From the NCBI GenBank assembly GCA_052143655.1, contig JBKQSL010000294.1, positions 1-21,044 on the forward strand: DNA of 21,044 nt. The letters run 5' to 3'. Source of the stretch: CAVSUR01 sp052143655 (lineage in GTDB: Bacteria > Actinomycetota > Actinomycetes > Streptosporangiales > Streptosporangiaceae). The notes beneath the pieces are model-generated. The model worked only from the letters and a program-made list of their open reading frames with translations, was not told the origin of the DNA and did no database searches. Below, in pieces: positions 1 through 7,274 of this stretch; positions within the stretch are counted from its first letter, which is position 1; every line of letters begins with the position of its first letter. The translations under genes were made by a program, and so were the position numbers.

Positions 1-26
1 AGGATGCGCTGTCAGGATGCGCTGTC
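1..26. repeat. 13-bp perfect tandem duplication
   Basis: The first 26 bases are two exact head-to-tail copies of AGGATGCGCTGTC (1-13 and 14-26). They lie just upstream of the threonine-aldolase-like gene. No function is visible. What precedes the repeat lies outside the window, so further copies cannot be excluded. Confidence 0.8.
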
Positions 27-42
27 ACGGCCCGCACCGCCC

Positions 43-72
43 TGCCGAGGCCGGGACAGTCAGCGCTAGGCT
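43..72 (+). promoter_or_regulatory. possible promoter giving a near-leaderless transcript
   Basis: TAGGCT at 67-72 fits the actinobacterial -10 pattern TANNNT and lies 7 nt before the GTG at 80. A weak -35 candidate, TGCCGA, is at 43-48 with an 18-nt spacer. No Shine-Dalgarno sequence precedes GTG 80, which suits a leaderless mRNA. This is inference from motif spacing. Confidence 0.3.
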
Positions 73-79
73 CGCCGGG

Positions 80-1099
80 GTGACAGACGGGCGCAAGAGC
101 TTCGGCAGTGACAACCATGCGGGCGCGCACCCGGCGGTGCTGGCCGCGCTGACGGCAGCCAACTCAGGCGATGCCGTCGCCTACGGCGCGGATCAGTGGA
201 CGGCCGCCGCCACCGCGGCGCTGTGCTCGGCTTTCGGCGCTCGCGGCGCTTACCTCGTCTTCACCGGCAGTGCCGCCAACGTGCTGAGCCTCAGCCTCAT
301 GGTCCGCCCGTTCGAGGCCATCATCTGCGCGGACTGCTCTCACCTGAACACCGATGAGTGCGGTGCCGCCGAGCGGATGCTGGGCAGCAAGCTGCTGCTG
401 GCCCCCGCCCCGGACGGCAAGCTGACAGTCGACCGGATCGCCGCGCGGCTGGCCGGGCGCGGCGATGAGCACCGGGTGCAGCCGCGGGCGGTGGCGCTCA
501 CCCAGTCCACCGAGCTGGGCACCTGCTACACCCTGGCCGAGCTGCGCGAGATCAGCGAGTTCTGCCGCGCCAGCGGCCTGCGGCTGTTCCTCGACGGGGC
601 ACGGCTGGCCAACGCGGCCGCCTACCTCGGCTGCAAGCTCGCAGACCTGGCAGCGTGCGCCGACGCGCTCAGCTTCGGCGGTACCAAGAACGGCGCTGTC
701 GGTGCCGAGGCCGTGCTGCTCATGTGCGATGACCTGCTGGCCGCAATGCCATTCCAGCGCAAGCAGCAGCTGCAACTGGCGTCCAAGATGCGTTATCTGG
801 CCGCGCAGTTCAGTGCGCTGCTGGCCGGTGACCTGTGGCGGCAGAACGCGCAGCACGCCAACGCAATGGCCCGGCGGCTCGCCGACGGGCTCGCCGCGGT
901 CCCCGGCGTCGCCCTGGCCTACCCGGTGCAGGCCAACGCCGTCTTCGTGACGCTGGACCCAGAGCAGATCCGGCGGCTGCAGCAGGACTGGAGCTTCGAG
1001 CTCTGGGATCCGGAGCGGAACCTGGTCCGGTGGATGACGGCCTTCGACACCACCGCAGCCGACGTGGACGAGCTCGTCGCCGCGGTCCGGGTCAGCTGA
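80..1099 (+). CDS. threonine aldolase / beta-eliminating lyase family protein (PLP-dependent)
   Basis: This is a fold-type I PLP enzyme of the threonine aldolase family, expected to split L-threonine or L-allo-threonine (or a related beta-hydroxy amino acid) into glycine and an aldehyde in the cytoplasm. The N-terminal SFGSDNHAGAHP and YGADQWTAA segments match the family's D-T-x-x-P and Y-G-x-D motifs. FLDGARLANAA carries the Asp expected to contact the pyridine nitrogen. SFGGTKNG carries the presumed PLP Schiff-base lysine, K203 with the start chosen here. The start is GTG 80, giving 339 residues. An upstream ATG at 17 would add 21 residues, but these lie outside the family's usual N terminus. 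The gene converges on parB and is not part of the conserved origin block. Substrate specificity cannot be told from sequence; a different lyase of the same fold is possible. Confidence 0.85.
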   Translation: MTDGRKSFGSDNHAGAHPAVLAALTAANSGDAVAYGADQWTAAATAALCSAFGARGAYLVFTGSAANVLSLSLMVRPFEAIICADCSHLNTDECGAAERMLGSKLLLAPAPDGKLTVDRIAARLAGRGDEHRVQPRAVALTQSTELGTCYTLAELREISEFCRASGLRLFLDGARLANAAAYLGCKLADLAACADALSFGGTKNGAVGAEAVLLMCDDLLAAMPFQRKQQLQLASKMRYLAAQFSALLAGDLWRQNAQHANAMARRLADGLAAVPGVALAYPVQANAVFVTLDPEQIRRLQQDWSFELWDPERNLVRWMTAFDTTAADVDELVAAVRVS

Positions 1100-1101
1100 G
1101 C

Positions 1102-1147
1102 GGCCCGGGCGCCCGGGCCAGGGTACTGGCGATGCCCGGCCCGGGCA
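1102..1147 (+). terminator. pair of GC palindromes after the aldolase gene
   Basis: GGCCCGGGCGCCCGGGCC (1102-1119) is an 18-bp perfect palindrome starting 2 nt after the stop codon. A second palindrome, TGCCCGG-C-CCGGGCA, follows at 1133-1147. Neither has a T-run. They may act as U-less hairpin terminators between the convergent aldolase and parB genes, but that function is inferred. Confidence 0.45.
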
Positions 1148-1190
1148 CTGGTCGAGCATGCGCTGATTCAGGTCGCCGGGAATCGGCTCC

Positions 1191-1222
1191 GGCCGTGGCC
1201 CGGCGGGGCCGTGGCCCGGCGG
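1191..1222. repeat. 16-bp perfect tandem repeat
   Basis: Two identical copies of GGCCGTGGCCCGGCGG occupy 1191-1206 and 1207-1222. They are non-coding and lie about 65 nt before a parS site. No function is apparent; replication slippage is the simplest origin. Confidence 0.75.
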
Positions 1223-1287
1223 GGCGCACCGCTACCCCGGTGACTCGTCCGGGCGGTCCGCGCCGCCAGCCGGTTCTTTGCTCAAGG

Positions 1288-1301
1288 GTTTCACGTGAAA
1301 C
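1288..1301. promoter_or_regulatory. parS: parS centromere site 1
   Basis: GTTTCACGTGAAAC is a perfect 14-bp palindrome matching the core of the bacterial parS consensus. ParB dimers load here as CTP-gated clamps and spread. It lies in non-coding DNA about 210 nt past the parB stop codon and about 9 kb from oriC, the usual location of parS. Confidence 0.95.
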
Positions 1302-1510
1302 ACCGGCCCAGCGGTCAGCTAACGCACCATGTAAGGACACGGACGTAGCTCCGGCCGAGGGGACGGCGGCTCACGGCGGCGCGGCGTGCCCAGAGGCGAA
1401 CCGCAGGTCCTTACCCCCGCAGCCGCGACCACCCGGCCAGCCGCTGGACGAGCAGCCGGTCCCAGTGCGCGGCCATGCCGTGTCGCGTTCTGGCGCGGGA
1501 CCGCAGACCG

Positions 1511-2512
1511 TCAGGCGGAGCGGGTCTGCGGCCAGTCGGGTGACATGGTCCGGACGATGCGCTCCAGGTCGTCGATGGTTGCAAACTCGACGGTGATCTT
1601 GCCCTTGCGCTGCCCGAGTTCTACCTTCACCCGGGTATCGAACACATCCGAGAGCCGGTCGGCGAGGTCCTTGAGGGCCGGCGCAACCGGGGCCTTGGCC
1701 CGCGGCTGCCGCCGCCCCTTGGCCGGCTGGGCACCCAGCGTGACGATCTCCTCGACCGCCCGGACGGAAAGGCCCTCCGCCACGATGCGGTGCGCCAGTG
1801 CCTCCTGCTCCGCCTGGTCTTTGAGTGAGAGCAGGGCACGTGCGTGCCCGGCGCTGAGCACTCCGGCCGCCACCCGCTTCTGCACCGCGGGCGGCAGGCT
1901 GAGCAGCCGGATGGTGTTGGAGATATGCGGCCGGGACCGGCCGATGCGCTGCGCGAGTTCCTCGTGCGTCGCGGAGAAGTCATCCAGTAGCTGCTGGTAG
2001 GCGGCCGCTTCTTCCAGCGGAGTGAGCTGCTCGCGATGCAGGTTCTCGATCAGCGCGTCGCGCAGCAGGTCGTCATCGGACGTGGCCCGGACGATTGCCG
2101 GGATCAAGTCCAGGCTGGCCAGCTGGCAGGCTCGCCACCGCCGTTCGCCGGTCACGATCTCGTACTGCCCCGGGGAGGCTAGCCGGACGACGACTGGCTG
2201 CAGGAGTCCGACCGCCTGGATCGAAGCGGCCAGCTCATCGAGGGCCTCCTGGTCGAAGACCTGCCGGGGCTGGCGCGGATTCGGCACGATCTCGGCTACG
2301 GGGATTTCGGCGAAATACGCGCCGACTGCATCCGCTGCGCTGGCCGCAGGCTGCTCGCCGCTCTCGCTGACTGCGGCCGCAGACACTTCGGCCGCCAGTG
2401 TCTGCGTCGGCGACCAGGACGGCGCGGCTGCCGCGCTGGCTGGTTCCGCCGGTGCCGCGGTCGGAATCAGCGCGCCGAGTCCCCTGCCGAGCCCGCGCCT
2501 TTGCTGGGGCAT
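1511..2512 (-). CDS. parB: chromosome partitioning protein ParB
   Basis: ParB/Spo0J is the parS-binding CTPase clamp that builds the segregation complex and stimulates ParA. The 333-residue protein opens with the typical MPQQRRGLGRGLGALIPT, which carries the ParA-activating basic tail. A variable Ala-rich linker runs to about residue 75. The ParB/Srx CTP-binding domain follows, with NPRQPRQVFD and the GERRWRACQLA box, then ENLHREQLTPLEEA. The helix-turn-helix (AQRIGRSRPHISNTIRLLSLP) and a C-terminal dimerisation segment complete it. ATG 2512 has a GAGGAG Shine-Dalgarno sequence at 2518-2523. It lies downstream of parA in the same direction but is separated from it by 627 nt, so it may have its own promoter. 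Confidence 0.97.
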   Translation of the reverse strand: MPQQRRGLGRGLGALIPTAAPAEPASAAAAPSWSPTQTLAAEVSAAAVSESGEQPAASAADAVGAYFAEIPVAEIVPNPRQPRQVFDQEALDELAASIQAVGLLQPVVVRLASPGQYEIVTGERRWRACQLASLDLIPAIVRATSDDDLLRDALIENLHREQLTPLEEAAAYQQLLDDFSATHEELAQRIGRSRPHISNTIRLLSLPPAVQKRVAAGVLSAGHARALLSLKDQAEQEALAHRIVAEGLSVRAVEEIVTLGAQPAKGRRQPRAKAPVAPALKDLADRLSDVFDTRVKVELGQRKGKITVEFATIDDLERIVRTMSPDWPQTRSA

Positions 2513-2544
2513 CCCGTCTCCTCGCTGTCACTGCGCACCCGGGA

Positions 2545-2621
2545 CCGGCAGCCGGCGCTGCCGGCGGGCCGTTCCGGCGGCCTCCCCGTCGTGTCTGTGA
2601 CCATCCTGCCAGCTAGCTGGC
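2545..2621 (-). promoter_or_regulatory. palindromes in the parB leader
   Basis: Two symmetrical elements lie just upstream of parB. CCGGCAGC-CGGC-GCTGCCGG at 2545-2564 can form an 8-bp hairpin about 33 nt before the start codon. GCCAGCTAGCTGGC at 2608-2621 is a perfect 14-bp palindrome that could be an operator for a dimeric regulator. A role in parB expression is inferred only. Confidence 0.35.
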
Positions 2622-2896
2622 CGCCGGGGACGCAATCAGGCACGCCAGGCAGCCGGCCGACTGCAGCCCGAAGCGATAGCCCGGCTGCCAGCCCGGGCCC
2701 CAGCGGCGCGCCTGACGCCGACGCGGGCGCTGCTCGCCGGACAGCCATTACCGGGCGCCGCCGCGGCCGACGCCAGCCCGGGTCGCAACTACCCGAAAAG
2801 CCAGGACCGTCCGCGCCCCCGGGCTGAGCCTCGCGACGGGCTGAATCCGGTGATGGGTCCTGCCAGTCCCGTGAGGAGTCCCGTTACGGGCGCCTG

Positions 2897-2922
2897 ACCC
2901 GGTCATGGGCCCGTCACCGGGT
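2897..2922. other. stem-loop in the parA-parB spacer
   Basis: ACCCGGT (2897-2903) and ACCGGGT (2916-2922) form a perfect 7-bp inverted repeat with a 12-nt loop. It lies about 220 nt past the parA stop codon on the minus strand. No T-run follows, so it is a weak terminator candidate or an unrelated structure. Confidence 0.35.
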
Positions 2923-3139
2923 GGTGCCCCACCGGATGGTGCGATGCGAGATGCCGGAAGACGCGGGGCCAAGGGGCGCGCTCGCAGGCCGCTGTCCGGC
3001 CACGACAGACAGGCGCAAGTTGCCGGGCGGAAGTCGCGCGACGATCCGCCAGACAGCGATGATCCGCCGAGCAGGACTGTGCGGGACCGCTGAGGCGCCG
3101 TCGCGGCGAGCTGCCAAGGGACGCCGAGGCGCGGACCGA

Positions 3140-4366
3140 CTATGCGGTGGCCTGGACCGAGCGGTGCGCCAGTTCCCGGGCCGCCTCCAGGTAGGCCATC
3201 GCGCCGGTCGAGCCGGCGTCATAGGTCATCACGGACTGGCCGTAGCTCGGCGCCTCGGAAACCCGCACGCTGCGCGGGATCACCGAGCCCAGCACCACAT
3301 CGCCGAAATGGTCACGCACCTCCTCGGCCACCTGAGCCGCCAGCCGGGTCCGCGCGTCGTACATCGTCAGCAGGATCGTGCTGATCGCCAGCTGCGGTTT
3401 CAGGTGGCTGCGCACCAGGTCGACCGTCCGCAGCAACTGCTCCAGGCCCTCCAGCGCGTAGTACTCGCACTGAATCGGGATCAGCACCTCGGACGCGGCG
3501 ACGAGGGCGTTGACGGTCAGCAGGCCAAGCGACGGCGGGCAGTCGATGAGGATGTAATCCAGCTCGGACGCGTCGTAGGCGGCGAGCGCCCGGGCCAGCC
3601 GGGATTCCCGGGCGACCATGGGAACGAGCTCGATCTCCGCCCCGGCCAGGTCGATCGTGGCCGGCGCGCACCACAGGGACTGGAAGCCGTCGACCATCCG
3701 GACCGCCGAGGTCAGCGGCTGTCCCTCCACCAGCACCTCGTAAATGGACTGGGTGCCCGAGCGATGATCCACATCCAGCGCCGTCGACGTGTTGCCCTGC
3801 GGGTCCAGGTCGACTACCAGCACTCGCAGCCCGTGCATCGCCAGGCAGGCGGCCAGGTTCACCGCAGAGGTCGTCTTGCCGACCCCGCCCTTCTGATTGG
3901 CGATTGTGATCAGGCGGCACCTCTCCGGCCGCGGCCACTGGCCGCCGGCCCGCGCGACTACTGCCGCCCGGGCGGCCCGCGCAATGGGCGTATCCGCTGA
4001 GACCTCCGGCACGGCCGGAACCACCACCTCGTCTGTGCTCGTCCCTCGCCCGGCGCTCACCGCGCCGATGCCTCCGATGCCGTGCCTGCCGGCGGCCACC
4101 CCGTCCGGTCGTCCGGACTCTGCCGCCACCGGGATCGGGGTGGCCGCCGGGGCGGGCCGCTGGGCGGGAATCGCCGTTTCACGTGAAACCAGGGCCGCTC
4201 CGGCCAACCCGGAACCGACAGCCGATACGGGTGATACGGGACTGACATCCGATCCGGAACCATCACCCGGGCCGGACAACGAGGCCGGCCAGCCGAGGCC
4301 GCCTCCCGCATCGCCCGGGCCCATCGCGAGCGCCGGCCAGCCCACTCCTGGTGCGGTGGCAGTCAT
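3140..4366 (-). CDS. parA: chromosome partitioning ATPase ParA (Soj-like)
   Basis: ParA is a Walker-type ATPase that binds DNA non-specifically and moves ParB-parS complexes. With ATG 4366 the protein has 408 residues. The start is chosen because AGGAGGA (4376-4382) lies 9 nt upstream; an in-frame ATG at 4471 would only add an unconserved Arg-rich stretch. The deviant Walker A box is NQKGGVGKTT (N157-T166). VVDLDPQGNTSTAL, the Walker B region LDYILIDCPPSLGLLTVNAL and IPIQCEYYALEGL follow, all typical of the actinobacterial family. The first ~150 residues are Gly/Ala/Pro-rich and presumably disordered, much longer than in minimal Soj. Codons for VSRET at about residue 60 contain a parS site. 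Confidence 0.97.
   Translation of the reverse strand: MTATAPGVGWPALAMGPGDAGGGLGWPASLSGPGDGSGSDVSPVSPVSAVGSGLAGAALVSRETAIPAQRPAPAATPIPVAAESGRPDGVAAGRHGIGGIGAVSAGRGTSTDEVVVPAVPEVSADTPIARAARAAVVARAGGQWPRPERCRLITIANQKGGVGKTTSAVNLAACLAMHGLRVLVVDLDPQGNTSTALDVDHRSGTQSIYEVLVEGQPLTSAVRMVDGFQSLWCAPATIDLAGAEIELVPMVARESRLARALAAYDASELDYILIDCPPSLGLLTVNALVAASEVLIPIQCEYYALEGLEQLLRTVDLVRSHLKPQLAISTILLTMYDARTRLAAQVAEEVRDHFGDVVLGSVIPRSVRVSEAPSYGQSVMTYDAGSTGAMAYLEAARELAHRSVQATA
4176..4189. promoter_or_regulatory. parS: parS centromere site 2, inside parA
   Basis: A second perfect GTTTCACGTGAAAC lies within the parA reading frame, read on the minus strand as codons for Val-Ser-Arg-Glu-Thr. It falls in the unconserved N-terminal extension, where the protein tolerates sequence dictated by the DNA site. 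Streptomyces ParA carries a similar VSRET segment. ParB binding here might affect parA transcription; that is inference. Confidence 0.93.
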
Positions 4367-4500
4367 CGCGCTGTCTCCTCCTGGCCTTCCCGCCCGCCGC
4401 TGCCTCCGGTGCCCGCCGAACCCGCGGTCATCTCCGCGACGGCCGGGCCGCTGGTTCCGGCGGCCGGGCAACCTGCACCACTGCCGCTGACTCGTCCCGT

Positions 4501-5184
4501 TCAGCGCCGTGAAGCCCGGTTTCGCACGGCCTTCCGGCCAGTCCGCAGCCGGTCCGGGGTCGTGAACCTGACGACGGTCACCGCGGGTTCGACCTTACCG
4601 CTCCCCGCCCGCACAAGCTGTGCGTCCCGCGTACCGAGCCGCCGCAGTACCGGCTGGGCCGCGGCCAGCTCCGCAGCCGCGGACGCGCCCTTGATCGCGA
4701 GCACCAGTCCGCCCGGCCGGGCCAGGCCGGCGGCGAGCACCGCCAGCCGGGCCAGCGGGGCCACGGCGCGGGCTGTGACCACGTCGAACTCTGCCGAACC
4801 AGCCAGTTCCTCGGCCCGGGCCCGCCGGACCTCCGCGTTCGGCAGGCTCAGCTCGGCCAGGCACTCATGCAGAAAGCTGACGCGGCGCTCCATCGGCTCG
4901 ATGAGCGTCACCGTCACATCCGGCAGCAGCATGGCCAGCACGATGCCCGGCAGCCCGGCCCCGGAGCCGACATCGGCCAGCGTCGCCGGGCGCGGCACCA
5001 GCTCGGCGACAGCTGCGCAGTTCAGCAAATGACGGGACCAGATCCGGCCGGCCTCGCCCGGGCCGAGCAGCCCGCGCTGCACAGCCGGACCGCACAGCAG
5101 CCGGGCGTAGGCAACCGCGAGCGGCAGTGCGGCTCCGAACACCGCACCGGCATCCGGCGGCGGCACCGGCGGCTCGGCAGGCAC
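4501..5184 (-). CDS. rsmG: 16S rRNA (guanine-527-N7)-methyltransferase RsmG
   Basis: RsmG (GidB) methylates N7 of G527 in 16S rRNA using SAM; its loss gives low-level streptomycin resistance in several bacteria. The SAM-binding loop is LADVGSGAGLPGIVLAM, followed by VTLIEPMERRVSFL and VVTARAVAPLARL. The N-terminal VQRGLLGPGEAGRIWSRHLLNC is typical. The start is uncertain: GTG 5184 is preferred (227 residues), with GTG 5166 as an alternative. The frame is open further upstream but would run into khpB. No good Shine-Dalgarno precedes either start, so translation is probably coupled to khpB, whose stop is about 25 nt upstream. The C terminus is Arg-rich. Confidence 0.95.
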   Translation of the reverse strand: MPAEPPVPPPDAGAVFGAALPLAVAYARLLCGPAVQRGLLGPGEAGRIWSRHLLNCAAVAELVPRPATLADVGSGAGLPGIVLAMLLPDVTVTLIEPMERRVSFLHECLAELSLPNAEVRRARAEELAGSAEFDVVTARAVAPLARLAVLAAGLARPGGLVLAIKGASAAAELAAAQPVLRRLGTRDAQLVRAGSGKVEPAVTVVRFTTPDRLRTGRKAVRNRASRR

Positions 5185-5209
5185 CGGCGGCTCGCGGCGG
5201 GCTGGCGAG

Positions 5210-5902
5210 TCAGCCAGCGGGCAGCACCACGACGCGGCGGTCGGGCTCCTCGCCCTCTGACTTGCTGCGCAGCCCGGCCGCTGCAACTGCGTCGTGCACG
5301 ACCTTGCGCTCGAACGGGTTCATGGCCCAGAGCTTCTTCGGCACACCGGTCTGCCGGACCTCATCGGCGGCCTCCCGGCCCGCCTGGGCCAGCTCGGCCC
5401 GGCGGCGCTGCCGGTAGCCGCCGATGTCCAGCATGATCCGGGTCCGGTAACCTGTCTGCCGGTGCACGGCCAGCCTGGTCAGCTCCTGCAGGGCCTCCAG
5501 TACCTCGCCGCGCGAGCCGACCAGCTCGTCCAGGGTCGCGCCGACCACGGAGACCACGGCCCGGTCGCCTTCCACGTCCATGTCGATGTCGCCGTCCAGG
5601 TCGGCGACATCCAGCAGGCCCTCGATGTAGTCGGCCGCGATGTCGCCTTCCTGCTCGAGGTCGGCGATATCGTCGTCGCCCTCATCGCCCTCTGCCGCGG
5701 CCTCGTCCTGGTCCTCGAGCGCCTCGTCCTGGTCCTCTAGGGCGTCGTCCTGGTCCTCTAGGGCGTCGTCCGGCCCAGCGGCCGCGCTCCCGGCCAGGGC
5801 AGCCTCGCTGCCGGCGGCGTCATCGGCCGGCGGCAGCTCGGCACCGACCGCCTCCTGCGCCGCTGCCTGCGGCTCAGCGACCGCGTTCTCGCCATGACTC
5901 AC
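5210..5902 (-). CDS. khpB: KH/R3H RNA-binding protein KhpB (Jag/EloR family)
   Basis: KhpB/Jag proteins bind RNA through a KH and an R3H domain, usually with KhpA, and influence cell elongation and sRNA/mRNA handling. Here the KH region is VSVVGATLDELVGSRGEVLEALQELTRLA and the R3H region contains MNPFERKVVHDAVAA, with SKSEGEEPDRRVVV at the end. The usual Jag_N domain is replaced by about 95 acidic, Ala-rich residues including three copies of a 7-residue repeat (ALEDQD-D/E). The GTG start at 5902 has AGGAGGA 7 nt upstream. It lies between yidC and rsmG, its standard place. Confidence 0.93.
   Translation of the reverse strand: MSHGENAVAEPQAAAQEAVGAELPPADDAAGSEAALAGSAAAGPDDALEDQDDALEDQDEALEDQDEAAAEGDEGDDDIADLEQEGDIAADYIEGLLDVADLDGDIDMDVEGDRAVVSVVGATLDELVGSRGEVLEALQELTRLAVHRQTGYRTRIMLDIGGYRQRRRAELAQAGREAADEVRQTGVPKKLWAMNPFERKVVHDAVAAAGLRSKSEGEEPDRRVVVLPAG
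5700..5772 (-). repeat. 21-bp in-frame tandem repeats inside khpB
   Basis: Units of 21 bp lie at 5700-5720, 5721-5741 and 5742-5762, with a 10-nt partial fourth at 5763-5772. Copies two and three are almost identical. The period equals seven codons, so copy-number change keeps the khpB frame and only lengthens or shortens the acidic linker. Confidence 0.85.
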
Positions 5903-5963
5903 GACCGGATCCTCCTGGGGTCACCGTTAATGGATGCAGCTGCCGTCGGCAGGACCAGCCTGG

Positions 5964-7274
5964 TCAGCGCTTGCCGGAGCGCTTGCTGCGGGACTGCCGC
6001 TGCGGCTGCTGCCTGATGAGCTTAACCTCGGGCTGCTCCGGCTGTGGCTCCGGTTCCGATCCCTTCCGGCCGAGCCTGCGCAGCATTCCGCCAGCGCCCG
6101 AGGACTGGCCGTTGGCCTGGCTCGCGCTGGCGCCGGTCGCGGACCCTGTCGCGGGCCGAGAGGAACGGCCGCCCTTGGCCGCCGCTTTCTGTCCCGGCGG
6201 GGCCTTCTGGGCGGCCGGCGGCTTCGCGGCCGTCTTCCGGCCGCCGGGCTGGCTTCCCGCCGCCTCCGCCGCGGCCGGCGCAGCCGCCTGAGCGCCGTCC
6301 TGGCCCGCCGCGGTCTGGCTCGCCCCAGTCGCAGGACGCGAGCCGGTGCCCGCGGAACCCTGGCCGGTCTCCCGGGCCTGGTCCGCGGGAGCCTTGCCGG
6401 TCTCGATGCCCGGGCGCTGGCCGCGGAAGCGGGGCGCCAGCTGCTGGCGCACCGCGGGCCTGGCCGCGACCGCCGCGTCGGCATCGGCAGCCGCGGCAGC
6501 CGGCTGCGGATAGCGCCGGAACAGCACCCACTGCTGGCCCAGCGTCCACATGTTGGTCGTCACCCAGTACAGGACCAGGCCGAACGGCCAGTACAGACCG
6601 GACAGCGCGAACAGCGGCATGATGTAGGCCATGTACTTCTGCGACTGGCCCATCGGGTTGTCCGGGGTCGCCGCGGGCATCATGCCCCGCTTCATGCTCT
6701 GCCGCACGGTCAGGTAGGTGGTGGTCATGCTGACCACGACCGCGAGCACGATGACGATCTTCGCGTGCAGCGGCACGTACATGCCATGGGTGAACAGGAC
6801 CTTGTCGGCCACGGACACGCCCAAGATCTTGGCGTGCTTGGCGCTGATCACCATGCCGTAGGTCAGCCCGTACTTGGGTGGCGCGCCCGGCGTCCACTCG
6901 GTGATGGCCCTGAGCACGCTGAACAGCGCGAAGAAGACAGGCAGCTGCAGCACCACCGGGAGGCACCCCATCAGGGGGTTGACGCCCGCCTCCTGGTAGA
7001 GCTTCATCATCTCCTGATTGAGCGTCTGCTTATCGTTCTTGTACTTCTTGCGCAGCGCCTGCATCTGCGGGTTCAGCGACGACATCGCCCGCGTGGTGTG
7101 CATCTGCTTGATGAACAGCGGCACCATGATGAGCCGCATCAGGACCACGAGGATCACGATGCTCAGCGCCCAGGTCCAGCCGCTGGTCGCACCGAAGACC
7201 GGGCTGAGCACGTTATAGATCTGTTTCAGCACCCAGGCAACAGCGTCGTACAGGGCGTCGAGTGGGTTACCCAC
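5964..7274 (-). CDS. yidC: membrane protein insertase YidC
   Basis: YidC/Oxa1/Alb3 insertases place proteins into the cytoplasmic membrane alone or with SecYEG. The protein has the Gram-positive layout, without the large periplasmic domain of proteobacterial YidC. TM1 is around residues 34-56 with the hydrophilic-groove Arg in VLMRLIMVPLF. A cytoplasmic hairpin (SSLNPQMQALRKKYKND) and the hallmark YQEAGVNPLMGCLPVVLQLPVFF follow. Further TMs lie near residues 165-185 and 215-255. The last ~165 residues are a low-complexity Ala/Gly/Pro/Lys/Arg tail ending SRSKRSGKR. GTG 7274 is the start; it overlaps the yidD stop and has GAGGGAG 7 nt upstream. Confidence 0.96.
   Translation of the reverse strand: MGNPLDALYDAVAWVLKQIYNVLSPVFGATSGWTWALSIVILVVLMRLIMVPLFIKQMHTTRAMSSLNPQMQALRKKYKNDKQTLNQEMMKLYQEAGVNPLMGCLPVVLQLPVFFALFSVLRAITEWTPGAPPKYGLTYGMVISAKHAKILGVSVADKVLFTHGMYVPLHAKIVIVLAVVVSMTTTYLTVRQSMKRGMMPAATPDNPMGQSQKYMAYIMPLFALSGLYWPFGLVLYWVTTNMWTLGQQWVLFRRYPQPAAAAADADAAVAARPAVRQQLAPRFRGQRPGIETGKAPADQARETGQGSAGTGSRPATGASQTAAGQDGAQAAAPAAAEAAGSQPGGRKTAAKPPAAQKAPPGQKAAAKGGRSSRPATGSATGASASQANGQSSGAGGMLRRLGRKGSEPEPQPEQPEVKLIRQQPQRQSRSKRSGKR

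Larger units (their letters stand above)
1100..1510. other. convergent intergenic region between the aldolase gene and parB
   Basis: This 411-nt stretch has no convincing gene. It holds two GC palindromes (1102-1147), a 16-bp tandem repeat (1191-1222), a parS site (1288-1301), and an 8-bp inverted pair GTAAGGAC (1331-1338) / GTCCTTAC (1407-1414) that may be chance. Confidence 0.7.
2513..3139. other. 627-nt non-coding spacer between parA and parB
   Basis: I see no recognisable protein in either strand; the open frames here are GC-driven and lack family features. The spacer contains the parB Shine-Dalgarno site, two palindromes near parB (2545-2564, 2608-2621) and a stem-loop at 2897-2922. In Streptomyces and many relatives parA and parB are adjacent or overlapping, so a spacer this long is uncommon. 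Confidence 0.6.

Noticed and set aside
2748..3222. Open frames in the parA-parB spacer
   Set aside because: They overlap in several frames, are Arg/Gly/Pro-rich, lack Shine-Dalgarno support and match no family I recognise.
4367..4471. Upstream extension of parA to ATG 4471
   Set aside because: It adds an Arg/Gly-rich unconserved stretch, while ATG 4366 has a strong AGGAGGA Shine-Dalgarno.
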